Source: Phycicoccus sp. | GTDB lineage: Bacteria > Actinomycetota > Actinomycetes > Actinomycetales > Dermatophilaceae | Length of the DNA stretch: 64,000 bases | NCBI GenBank assembly: GCA_017993715.1 | Contig: JAGOME010000005.1 | Coordinates: 1 to 64,000 of the forward strand | Reading direction: 5' to 3' | In this document: positions 51,423-60,200 of the stretch, one piece after another | Position numbering within the stretch: the stretch's first letter is position 1 | How the letters are laid out: each line of letters opens with the position of its first letter | The notes under the pieces: generated by a model | The model's database searches: none | Seen by the model: the letters and a program-made list of their open reading frames with translations, nothing else | Told to the model about the DNA's origin: nothing | Translations under genes and position numbers: made by a program

Positions 51423-52636
51423 AGCCGGACGCATACCTCGGGTCCCGGTGACGCAGGGGTCGGCCCATCGAGGTCCTCGATGCGTGCGAGGCTGGCTCCG
51501 CGTTGCGCGCAGACCTCCTTCGCCACGCGTTCGGCCTCGCCGACGACTCGCAGCACGTTGCCGCTGGTCAGCTTGCCCAGATCAGCGTCCGACCACCCAC
51601 GGTCGGCCAGAGCTCGCAGCAGGCGGGGATACCCGCTGACGTCTTCCAGGCCGACCGGGCCTCCCGGCATTCCGTCGTAATCACCGCCCACGCCCACGTG
51701 GTCGATTCCCGCGACCTCTCGGACGTGCTCGACATGTGCGACCACGTCGTCCAGGGTCGCCAGGGGAGCGGGGGTCCTGCGGCCGCGCTCGGAGAGGAAT
51801 GCCGAGAAGGCCACGTGGTCGCGAGGGTCGACCCCCCTGTCCCGGGCGTCCTGGCGGCCCGCCTCCACCCATTCGTGGACGGGAGGGCTGACGAAGTAGG
51901 GCACGAACGTGACCATGCAGACTCCACCGTTGCCGGCCAGGATGCCGAGCACGTCATCGGGCACATTGCGCACCGACGGACACACGGCATACGCGCTGGA
52001 GTGGGAGAACATCACCGGTGCCTCGGTGGTGGCGAGGGCATCCCGCATGGTGTCCGCCGAGACGTGGCTGAGGTCGACGAGCATCCCGATCCGGTTCATT
52101 TCCCGGACCACCTCGCGGCCGAACGAACTCAGCCCGCCCAGCCGCGGTTCGTCGGTTGCCGAGTCGGCCCACGGCACGTTCTGGTTGTGGGTCAGGGTCA
52201 AGTACCGCACGCCGAGCGACCCGAGCATGCGCAGCACGCCGAGGGAGGAGTCGATGCTATGCCCGCCTTCGGCGCCGAGGAAGGAGGCGATCCGGCCGCG
52301 GCCCATCGCGGCCCGGGCCTGCTCGGCGGTCGTGGTCAGGGTGAGGTCGGCGGGATACCGTCGCGTCATCTCCCACACGGCATCGACTTGCTCCAACGTC
52401 GCGGTCACCGCGTCGGCGCCGGGCAAGGTCGCCGGCACGAAGACCGACCAGAACTGGCCGCCCACACCACCGCGCCGGAGCCGGGGCAGGTCCGTGTGGG
52501 TCGGCAGCCCATCGGTGGCCAGATCTAGCCTGGACCAGTCGTAGCCGACGCGTTCGCGCGCCTCCCAGGCCAGGTCGTTGTGCCCGTCGATAACCGGCGC
52601 GGTGGCGAGGAGGCGGGTGATCCGGTCGTCCGACAT
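51419..52636 (-). CDS. M19-family membrane dipeptidase
   Basis: This 405-residue zinc-dependent dipeptidase is of the renal-dipeptidase type. The metal-site motifs are VIDGHNDL near the N-terminus, GAEGGHSID, MLVDLSHVS, APVMFSHSSAYAVCP and GVGGDYDGMPG. No signal peptide is seen, so a cytoplasmic role in dipeptide or D-amino-acid peptide breakdown is likely despite the family name. ATG 52636 follows TACGGT (52649-52644) at 7 nt and is preferred to the upstream ATG at 52645, which lies inside the -10 box. Confidence 0.9.
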   Translation of the reverse strand: MSDDRITRLLATAPVIDGHNDLAWEARERVGYDWSRLDLATDGLPTHTDLPRLRRGGVGGQFWSVFVPATLPGADAVTATLEQVDAVWEMTRRYPADLTLTTTAEQARAAMGRGRIASFLGAEGGHSIDSSLGVLRMLGSLGVRYLTLTHNQNVPWADSATDEPRLGGLSSFGREVVREMNRIGMLVDLSHVSADTMRDALATTEAPVMFSHSSAYAVCPSVRNVPDDVLGILAGNGGVCMVTFVPYFVSPPVHEWVEAGRQDARDRGVDPRDHVAFSAFLSERGRRTPAPLATLDDVVAHVEHVREVAGIDHVGVGGDYDGMPGGPVGLEDVSGYPRLLRALADRGWSDADLGKLTSGNVLRVVGEAERVAKEVCAQRGASLARIEDLDGPTPASPGPEVCVRL

Positions 52637-52702
52637 GCACCCCACCGTATGCCGCGCGCGCCAGGACGGAGAGGACGGCCACCAGGAAACTAGAGTGGCG
52701 TC

Positions 52703-54115
52703 ATGACGTCCCCTGGCACTTCCGCGCGCACAGTTGCGCTGGTCACGTTGGGGTGCACCCGCAACGAAGTCGACTCCGAGGAGCTGGCCGGCCGGCTGGC
52801 TCGCGAGGGCTGGATCCTCGTCGACGATGCCGGGGAGGCCGACGTGGCCGTGGTCAACACCTGCGGATTCGTCGAGCAGGCCAAGAAGGACTCGATCGAC
52901 GCGCTGCTGGAGGCTGCCGACCTCAAGGAAACGGGACGGACCCAGGCCGTCGTTGCCGTCGGCTGTCTCGCCGAACGCTACGGGCAGACCCTGGCCGACG
53001 AGCTACCCGAAGCCGACGCCGTCCTCGGTTTCGACTCGTATGCCGACATGTCCGGTCAGCTGCGCCGCATCCTTGCCGGGGAGCGGCCCGCGTCGCACCG
53101 CCCGACGGATCGGCGGGCGCTCTTGCCGCTCACGCCCGTGGACCGGGGGGCTGCGGCGGCCGGGGTGGCGCTCCCGGGACATGGGGGGTCGGTGCTGCGG
53201 GCCCGACTGGACTCCCGACCCTGGGCGCCGCTGAAGATCGCCAGCGGTTGCGACAGGCGCTGCGCGTTCTGCGCCATTCCCTCCTTTCGCGGGTCATTCG
53301 TGTCGCGCCGCCCAACCGAGATCATCGACGAGGCACGGTGGCTGGCCGAGTCTGGCGTGCGTGAGCTGCTCCTGGTCAGTGAGAACTCGACCTCCTACGG
53401 CAAGGACCTGGGGGACCTCGCCCTCCTGGAGAAGCTGCTCCCGGAGCTGGCCGAGGTCGAGGGGATCGAGCGGGTCCGCGTTTCCTATCTGCAGCCCGCG
53501 GAGGTCCGCCCCGGCCTCGTTGCCGCCATGGCCTCCATCCCGGCGGTGATGCCGTGGTACGACCTGTCCTTCCAGCACGCGTCATCGTCGGTCCTGCGCA
53601 GGATGCGCCGCTTCGGCGGGACTGAGGCGTTCCTCGAGCTCATCGGTCGGGTGCGGGCGGTGCGTCCGGATGCGGGAGTGCGCACCAACGTCATTGTCGG
53701 CTTCCCGGGGGAGACCGATGACGACGTTGACGAGCTTGAGCGCTTCCTCATCGCCGCGGAGCTCGACGTCGTCGGAGTGTTCGCCTACTCCGATGAGGAC
53801 GGAACTGAGGCTGTGGACCTGGACGGCAAGCTGCCCGACGATGTCGTGGCGCAGCGGCATTCCCGCGTGACTGACCTCGTCGAGGCCCTCACCACCCAAC
53901 GGGCCGCCGATCGCGTGGGCGAGTCAGTCATCGTCCTCATTGAGGAGGTCGACGAGGACACCGGGGACCTGGTCGGCCGCGCCGAGCATCAGGGGCCGGA
54001 CGTCGATGGCGTCACGATCGTGCACGGCGCCCCGGACGCCGGGATCGGCTCCTTCGTCACGGCAGAGGTGACCGGATCCCTGGGGGTCGACCTTGTCGCG
54101 CGGGCAGCGCCGTGA
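52703..54115 (+). CDS. rimO: Ribosomal protein S12 methylthiotransferase
   Basis: This 470-residue radical-SAM enzyme adds a methylthio group to the conserved aspartate of ribosomal protein S12. The N-terminal MTTase domain has cysteines in LGCTRN, NTCGF and VGCLAE for one [4Fe-4S] cluster. The radical-SAM cluster uses C183, C187 and C190 (CDRRCAFC). A TRAM domain ends the protein. ATG 52703 follows TAGAGT at 6 nt. The stop overlaps pgsA by 4 bp. Confidence 0.93.
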   Translation: MTSPGTSARTVALVTLGCTRNEVDSEELAGRLAREGWILVDDAGEADVAVVNTCGFVEQAKKDSIDALLEAADLKETGRTQAVVAVGCLAERYGQTLADELPEADAVLGFDSYADMSGQLRRILAGERPASHRPTDRRALLPLTPVDRGAAAAGVALPGHGGSVLRARLDSRPWAPLKIASGCDRRCAFCAIPSFRGSFVSRRPTEIIDEARWLAESGVRELLLVSENSTSYGKDLGDLALLEKLLPELAEVEGIERVRVSYLQPAEVRPGLVAAMASIPAVMPWYDLSFQHASSSVLRRMRRFGGTEAFLELIGRVRAVRPDAGVRTNVIVGFPGETDDDVDELERFLIAAELDVVGVFAYSDEDGTEAVDLDGKLPDDVVAQRHSRVTDLVEALTTQRAADRVGESVIVLIEEVDEDTGDLVGRAEHQGPDVDGVTIVHGAPDAGIGSFVTAEVTGSLGVDLVARAAP

Positions 54116-54735
54116 CACCTGAGCCGGTCGCGCGTCGGGTGAGTGCGTGGAACATCGCCAACTACCTCACCGTGCTCAGGCTGGCGCTGGTGCCTGTGTT
54201 CGGATATCTCCTCCTCGCCCATGATGGCGCCCCGGACGCTTTCCGGTGGGCTGCGTGGCTGACCTTTGCGATCGCCATGCTCACCGATCGCATCGATGGG
54301 GATCTGGCCCGCAGCCGCGGACTGGTCACGGACTTCGGCAAGGTCGTCGACCCGATCGCGGACAAGGCCCTGGTGACGATGGCCCTGGTCGGGCTCTCGT
54401 TGCTCGCCGAAGTGCCGTGGTGGGTGACCGTGGTTGTGCTGGTGCGCGAGTGGGGCATCACGCTGCTGCGCCTGTGGGTGATCCGCCATGGTGTCATCGC
54501 CGCCGATCGGGGAGGCAAACTCAAGACGCTCCTCCAGGCCGTCGCCCTCCTGCTGTTGTTGCTACCCCGCGAGGTACTCCCGCTGTCGGCGCTGTGGACG
54601 GGGGCCGCGTGGATCGCCCTGGTGCTTGCGGTCATCGTCACGGTGGTCACCGGGGTCAATTACGTCATCGCTGCCTTGCGCCTGCGCGCGACGAGCGATC
54701 GCACCCGGGCCAAGCGGGGAGTCGGGGAGTCCTGA
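54112..54735 (+). CDS. pgsA: CDP-diacylglycerol-glycerol-3-phosphate 3-phosphatidyltransferase
   Basis: This 207-residue membrane enzyme makes phosphatidylglycerol phosphate. The CDP-alcohol phosphotransferase motif is complete: D59, D62-G63, A66-R67, G76, D80 and D84. Five to six hydrophobic segments are present. The GTG overlaps the rimO stop as GTGA. Phosphatidylglycerol is the lipid that LysX (18.9 kb) would modify. In many actinobacteria pgsA is followed by cinA and clgR; no cinA is seen here. Confidence 0.93.
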   Translation: MTPEPVARRVSAWNIANYLTVLRLALVPVFGYLLLAHDGAPDAFRWAAWLTFAIAMLTDRIDGDLARSRGLVTDFGKVVDPIADKALVTMALVGLSLLAEVPWWVTVVVLVREWGITLLRLWVIRHGVIAADRGGKLKTLLQAVALLLLLLPREVLPLSALWTGAAWIALVLAVIVTVVTGVNYVIAALRLRATSDRTRAKRGVGES

Positions 54736-54883
54736 CCGCGCCCCGCCCTGTCGACAGGGTCCGGGAATGCCGCGCACGACCCTGGGTGTTCCCCACAGGT
54801 TCCACGGCCGTCCACGCCCCGCCGACGTTTCCTGGGTGCCGGGCACAGGACCGCACGGTACGGTTGGACGAGGCGCGATATCG

Positions 54884-54898
54884 GTCGCGGCCTGCGAC
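54884..54898. promoter_or_regulatory. Candidate ClgR operator upstream of clgR
   Basis: GTCGC-N5-GCGAC is a perfect dyad 17 bp before the clgR ATG. The core CGC-N5-GCG is the one reported for ClgR sites in Streptomyces and related bacteria, so autoregulation is likely. A TACGGT (54859-54864) upstream may be the -10 box. Confidence 0.6.
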
Positions 54899-54914
54899 GA
54901 GGAAGGAGGCGCCC

Positions 54915-55214
54915 ATGGTGCTGTTGCGCGCCGAACTCGGCGAGGTACTGCGCGATCTCCGGATGGAGCAAGGGCGCACTCTGCGCGAGATCTCGCGGGC
55001 ATCATCGGTCTCCCTCGGCTACCTCAGCGAGATCGAACGCGGCGCTAAAGAAGCCTCGTCTGAGTTGCTCACGGCGATCTGCGTGGGCCTGGACGTGCCG
55101 CTCTCTGTCGTGTTGTCGGAGGTGGCAAGCCGGGTGGCGCAGACGGAGGCCTTGACGGCCCCGGTGGCCTTGCGGCTCCCCATGGCCCCCGACGTGTCGG
55201 CGTCTGCCGCCTGA
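54915..55214 (+). CDS. clgR: ClgR-type transcriptional activator
   Basis: A 99-residue XRE-family regulator that in actinobacteria activates clp protease and other stress genes. The helix-turn-helix [34 protein letters not shown] is nearly the family consensus. ATG 54915 has the strong site GGAAGGAGG at good spacing, so a leadered mRNA is expected. The C-terminus (APDVSASAA) is Ala-rich; ClgR proteins are often degraded through such ends by ClpP. Confidence 0.9.
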   Translation: MVLLRAELGEVLRDLRMEQGRTLREISRASSVSLGYLSEIERGAKEASSELLTAICVGLDVPLSVVLSEVASRVAQTEALTAPVALRLPMAPDVSASAA

Positions 55215-55236
55215 CCTCTGCTCCGCTGCGGGTCTG

Positions 55237-56091
55237 TCATCGCCGGCGGCCACCGCCGCTGCCCAGCGGGGACTGCGGGCGACGATTGTCGGTGGGTGCC
55301 CAGCCGCCCTGGCACGTCGCGCAGCTGAAGATGGTCCGTTGTCGGGGTGCCGTCCCGGTGAGGGCTACGCGGATGAGATCACCGCATCGTCGGCAGGGTC
55401 GGCCGGAACGGGCGTGCACCCAGGCTGCTTCCCGAGCCCCGGATCGGCCGCCCACAGTTGGGCTGCTGGGGCTGATGGCATCGGTGAGCAACTGGCGGAG
55501 GCGGCTGGTCAGCGCCACCAGTCGATCCGCTGAGACGTCGCTGGTCCGGGTCCAGGGGAGGAGCCGCTCGAGGAAGAGCGCCTCGCTGGCCCAGTAGGTG
55601 CCGACTCCGGCCAGCACGCGCTGGTCCAGCAGCGCGTCGACGACGAACCCGTCGAATGCCGTAAGCCGTCGCCCCGTCTCGTCGTGGTCCCACTGAGGAC
55701 CCAGGACGTCGGGACCCAAATGGCCCACCAGCGTGTGCTCCTGCGAGGTCGTGACCAGGTCGAGCCGACCCAGCCGGACCCCGATGGCGGTGCACTGCGC
55801 AGTGCCGATTGCCGCGCGCAGGTCGTGGCGTCGCAGGGCTCGGGCGACCTCGGGCTCGGCGGGGGCGATGGCCCACCTGCCTTCCATGCGCAGATGCGAG
55901 TGCAGGGTCCAGCCGTCCGAGAAGCGATGCAGGAGGTGCTTGCCGACGCTGACCACCCCCACCGTCGTCGACCCGACGAGGCGGTGGGGTGATACCCGTG
56001 GCCAGCGGAGGTCGACAAGGGTGATGGGCTGGTCGGCGAGGGCCGCGTGCAGGCGGGCGGCCGTCCGCCAGACGGTATCGCCCTCAGGCAT
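55237..56091 (-). CDS. nei2: DNA glycosylase of the Fpg/Nei family (Nei2-like)
   Basis: This 284-residue bifunctional glycosylase/AP lyase repairs oxidised bases. The mature N-terminus PEGDTV supplies the catalytic Pro2 and Glu3 after Met removal. The H2TH region (VLAGVGTYWASEALFLERLLPW) and a C-terminal zinc finger (CRRCGD...CATCQ) are present. The 'PEGDT' start, rather than PELPEV, marks the Nei branch. Its ATG overlaps the 3' end of padR by 8 bp. The lhr helicase gene lies about 1.1 kb away, an association also seen in mycobacteria. Confidence 0.9.
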   Translation of the reverse strand: MPEGDTVWRTAARLHAALADQPITLVDLRWPRVSPHRLVGSTTVGVVSVGKHLLHRFSDGWTLHSHLRMEGRWAIAPAEPEVARALRRHDLRAAIGTAQCTAIGVRLGRLDLVTTSQEHTLVGHLGPDVLGPQWDHDETGRRLTAFDGFVVDALLDQRVLAGVGTYWASEALFLERLLPWTRTSDVSADRLVALTSRLRQLLTDAISPSSPTVGGRSGAREAAWVHARSGRPCRRCGDLIRVALTGTAPRQRTIFSCATCQGGWAPTDNRRPQSPLGSGGGRRR

Positions 56092-56743
56092 GACCTGACC
56101 GCCGGACCCGCGCTGGGGCGACAGGAGCCTCTGACGGTGCCTCCTGTGTGGGTCGGCCCAGGTTGGGGTCGAGCTCGGAACGGTGCTCTGATCGGTCCAG
56201 TTCGTCAAGGCAGGCCAGCGCCCATTGTCGCTGAGCGGCCACGATCTGCTCTCCGTAGGCCAGGGTCATGGTGCGGTAGCGCTGTGCGGCCGTGTCTGGA
56301 CGCGGCATCCCGGAGCGTTCTTCGGCATAGCGCGCCAGCGCTGCCTCCGTCTCGCGCAACACGTCCTGGAGGAGGCGACGATCCGCCCCCTCCGGGAGCT
56401 CGGAGCCGAAAAACAGGCGCAGGAGTAGTCCATTGCGTGGGGGCGCCGGTCGCCAGGGCTCGGCGAGCAGGGTCCGTAACTGCATCTGCCCGGCCGAGGT
56501 GATCGCGTATCGCCTCCGGGAGGTGCCTCCCGCACGGGAAGGCCGGTCATCGGGAGATGCATCGGCCGGGCGGATCGCCCCGCTCGCCTCGAGTCGGCTC
56601 AGGGTGGGATAGATCTGGCCGAAGCTCTCGTGCCAGAACGCACCCAAGGTCTGAGTGATCGCCGCTCGGACCTCATAGCCCGTCATGGCTCCCGTGCTCA
56701 GCGCGCCAAGGACGGCCAACTCAGTCTGCGATGTTCTGGCCAT
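56084..56743 (-). CDS. PadR-family transcriptional repressor
   Basis: A 219-residue repressor with the PadR winged helix at residues 1-85 (LAVLGALSTGAMTGYEVRAAI, FWHESFGQIYPTLSRLEASG, RRRYAITSAGQMQLRTLL) and a C-terminal helical domain. ATG 56743 is 6 nt after TATACT (56755-56750), the best -10 box in the window. That box lies inside a palindrome (56752-56768), so the gene probably represses itself and the divergent membrane-protein gene. Ligand unknown. Confidence 0.9.
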   Translation of the reverse strand: MARTSQTELAVLGALSTGAMTGYEVRAAITQTLGAFWHESFGQIYPTLSRLEASGAIRPADASPDDRPSRAGGTSRRRYAITSAGQMQLRTLLAEPWRPAPPRNGLLLRLFFGSELPEGADRRLLQDVLRETEAALARYAEERSGMPRPDTAAQRYRTMTLAYGEQIVAAQRQWALACLDELDRSEHRSELDPNLGRPTQEAPSEAPVAPARVRRSGHA

Positions 56744-56751
56744 GCGCTCAG

Positions 56752-56768
56752 TATATCTGTTAGATATA
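56752..56768. promoter_or_regulatory. PadR-type operator
   Basis: TATATCT-GTT-AGATATA is a perfect 7-bp dyad in otherwise GC-rich DNA. It covers the padR -10 box and the upstream edge of the divergent gene starting at 56773. Confidence 0.65.
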
Positions 56769-56772
56769 TGTC

Positions 56773-57180
56773 ATGGGACATATCCAGGGAGATCGGGTCC
56801 GGCTCGTGCTGGCGGCGTCGACGGCCACCATCGCGGCGTTCCAGATCGGGTTGGCCGCCGGCGCACCTTGGGGTGCGTTGGCTTGGGGTGGAAGCCATCC
56901 TGGGACGCTGCCCCCGAGCCTGCGGGCGGCCAGCGCGGGCGCGGCCCTGACGTGGGGTGCGGTGACCTGGGCTGTGGCCCGGATGGACCTGCCGCCGACG
57001 GTGGCGAGTCGCCCGTGGCTCATGAGTCTGTCGGCGATTGGTGGCATCGGCACGCTGCTCAATCTCATCTCGCCCAGTGGTGCTGAACGGATCTGGGCGC
57101 CGGTCAGCCTCGTGGTGGCCCTGTGCGCGTGGCGCCTGCGCCGGGTCCCCGCGGCGGAAACGGCCGGACCCCGCCCCTGA
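56773..57180 (+). CDS. Small four-helix membrane protein, PadR-linked
   Basis: I do not recognise this 135-residue protein. Four hydrophobic segments (about residues 8-28, 48-68, 76-98 and 100-120) are joined by short loops, with a charged C-terminus. The ATG at 56773 is only 4 bp from the PadR palindrome, so the gene is very likely a PadR target. PadR repressors often control membrane transport or stress genes next to them, but this protein is too small for a typical transporter subunit unless it multimerises. Confidence 0.65.
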   Translation: MGHIQGDRVRLVLAASTATIAAFQIGLAAGAPWGALAWGGSHPGTLPPSLRAASAGAALTWGAVTWAVARMDLPPTVASRPWLMSLSAIGGIGTLLNLISPSGAERIWAPVSLVVALCAWRLRRVPAAETAGPRP

Positions 57181-57217
57181 GCCTTGCCCTCACGATGCGG
57201 ACTGCCGATGCAGCGGG

Positions 57218-60200
57218 TCAGCGGCGCAGTCGCAGCCCTCGCGGGGTGAGGTGGAAACCTGCCTCGGCGAGTGCTAGGGCCACGGGGTGGTCGCTGCCAA
57301 GGACCGGGATGCCGTCCGCCTTTTCCACGGTGAGTCTGCCGAGCGTGCCGTCCCGGACCGTGGTGGCCAGGGCCACCGAGGCTGGTCGCAGGACGGAGGG
57401 CTCCGTGCTGAACGAGAGCATCGTGCGTCCGCCGCGCTCCACGTACAGGGCGAGGGCGCCGTCGACCAGGACGACGAGCGAACCGGCCTTGCGGCCCGGC
57501 TGGTGCTTGGACTCGCCCGTGACCCGGGCCGGCCATGGCAGAGCGGCCCCGTAGGGATTGGCCGGGTCACACGCCGCCAGGACTTGGGCTCGGTCCTGGT
57601 CGGGGCGGGTGGCTCTGAGGCGGTCCACGGCGCCGGTCGTGCCGAACTGTGCCGCACCCAACCCCTCGACGAAGTAGCCGCGGCGGACCCTCCCGGACTC
57701 CTCCGCGGTGGCCAGCACGCGATAGACCGCAGCGAATCCGCCGACGACCTCCTCGGCCTGGACCGCGCCACGCGTCACGATGCCGTAGCGGTCGAGCAGG
57801 ACCTCGGTCGTGGCCAGAGTCCGTGTCGTGGGGTCAGTGTCGACCCACGGCAGGACCGACCAGCGACCGATGGCGGTCGGCGGCCCCGTCCGAGCGGGGA
57901 ACGCGGGTCGCGTTGAGGCGCTGCCCAGGCCTCGCAGCGGGCTGCGCCGGGAGGCATACCGGCTTGCGGCCGGCCCGGGTCGACTCCGGCGATGGGCGGT
58001 GCGGCCCCCGCCCAACAAGGCCCGGACCGGGGCAAAAGTGTCACCGGTGATCTGCCCCGACCAGACCAGGTCCCAGAGGGCAGCAAGCACGTCGGGATCG
58101 TCGCAGGACCCGACCCGCTCGGCGATGGATCGAAAGAACCAGGACCCTCCTGCGCCGAGCGCGGCGAGCACCTCCGTCGCCAGGTCGGACAGCGGCGTGG
58201 TCGACGGTGGCGCCATGGTCAGGTGTGCGGTATCCGCCAGGTGCAGGCTGATCCAGCCGTCGTCCCCGGGCAGGGAGCCGTGGCCGCGCCAGAGGATCTC
58301 GCCGGTGCTCATCGCCTCGTCGAGCAGCGCGGGCGCATAGTCGCCAACTCGGGCCGGCAGGATGAGCGACTCCAGGGCACTGGCGGGCAGGACCACGCCA
58401 GAGAGCTGCTCGATGGCCCGGGTCAGGCCGGCGGGGCCACGGTGCGCGCCGCCGATGCCTTGCCAGCCCAGCGTGAACCGGGCCAGATCGGCGGGGGTGA
58501 CCGGCTCGACCTCGGCCCGCAGCGCGGCCAGCGACCGCCGCCGCAGCAACCGCAGAACCTGGACATCGCAGAACTCGCGGCCCCCAGTGGGGACCGGGAG
58601 GAACTCGCCTTCGGCCACTCGCCCAGCGGTGACGAGCCGGGCCAGGCCCGCGGTGACGACGGCGATTCCGAGGCCGTAGTGGGCGGCCACATCGGCGGCG
58701 TGAAAGGCTGTGTGGGTCCGGGCGTATCGCGACAGCAGGTCACCCAGGGGGTCCGGCACCGGGTCGAGGAACGTGTACGGCACACCGGGCGGCAGAGCGG
58801 TCCCCAGGGCATCGCGCAGTCGGCCGGCATCCTCGATGGCGGCCCATCGGTCCTCGTCGGCCATCCGCACAGCGATCGCCTGACGGCTGCCCCGCAGGGA
58901 CTCGAGCCAGTCGGTGACCTGGTCCGAGGAAACCTCCGGGCGGGTGCGTGCGCGAAGGGCGGTGAGCGACAACGGTCCAAGGGTGCGCAGCAGATCGGCG
59001 ACATCATCGGCGTCGCGTGCCGCCCGCTCGCTGGTGAGGCGTTGCAGCTCGGCCTCGGTGCGGCTGATCGCGTCGGCGTCGAGGAGATCGCGCAGGGCCA
59101 GACCCTCGGATCCCCCGAGGAGCTCGGCCAAGAGATCGGGATCAAGGGCGAGGGCGGCGGCGCGGCGCTCCGCCAGCGGTGTGTCGCCCTCGTAGAGGAA
59201 CTGGGCGACGTAGCCAAACAGCAGAGATCGGGCGAAGGGGGACGGCTGCGCGGTCTCGACGTCGACCACGGTGATCGTGCGGGCGGCCAGATCGCGCATG
59301 ATGCTCGCCAGCGCCGGCACGTCGAAGACGTCCTGGATGCACTCGCGCACGGCCTCGAGCGTGATGGGGAACGACGGATACTCGCTGGCGACCTCGAGCA
59401 GCTGAGCGGCGCGCTGGCGTTGCTGCCACAGGGGTTGGCGGCGATCGGGACGGCGCCGGGGGAGGAGCAGGGCGCGGGCCGCGCACTCTCGGAATCGCGC
59501 CGCGAACAAGGCGGATCCACCGATCTCCGCGGTGACGATCCCGGGCACCTCATCGGCGTCGAGGGTGACCAGATCCAGGATCTCGGCACCGATGGATTGG
59601 TGCCCGGCGCGTGCCGTGCCACCATCGTCAGCAGCGCCGAGAAACTCATCGAGCTCGATGTCGGGAAGCCGCAAGACGATCCCGTCGTCGCCGTGCATGG
59701 CCTGCACGTCGACCCCGAATCGCTCCCGCATGCGTGCACTGACGGCCAGGGCCCAGGGCGCGTGGACCTGAGCACCGAAGGGGGAGTGGATCGCCACGCG
59801 CCAATCCCCGAGCTCGTCGCGGAAACGCTCGACAACAATGGTGCGGTCGTCGGGGAGATGTCCGGTGGCGTCGCGTTGTTCGCGCAGATAGGTCAGCAGG
59901 TTGTCGGCGGCCCAGGCATCGAGCCCGGCGGCCTGGACCCGCGCCAAGGCTGGCTCCGCAGCCAGCCCACCGACCTCGCGGACGAACGCCCCCACGGCTC
60001 GGCCCAGCTCGACAGGCCGCCCGATCGTGTCGCCCTTCCAGAACGGCAGCCTGCCCGGGAGCCCCGGCGCTGGAGTGACGAGCACCCGGTCGTGGGTGAT
60101 GTCCTCGATCCGCCAGGTGCTGGTCCCAAGAGTGAACAGGTCACCGACGCGCGACTCGTAGACCATCTCCTCGTCGAGCTCACCGACACGCCGGCCCGGA

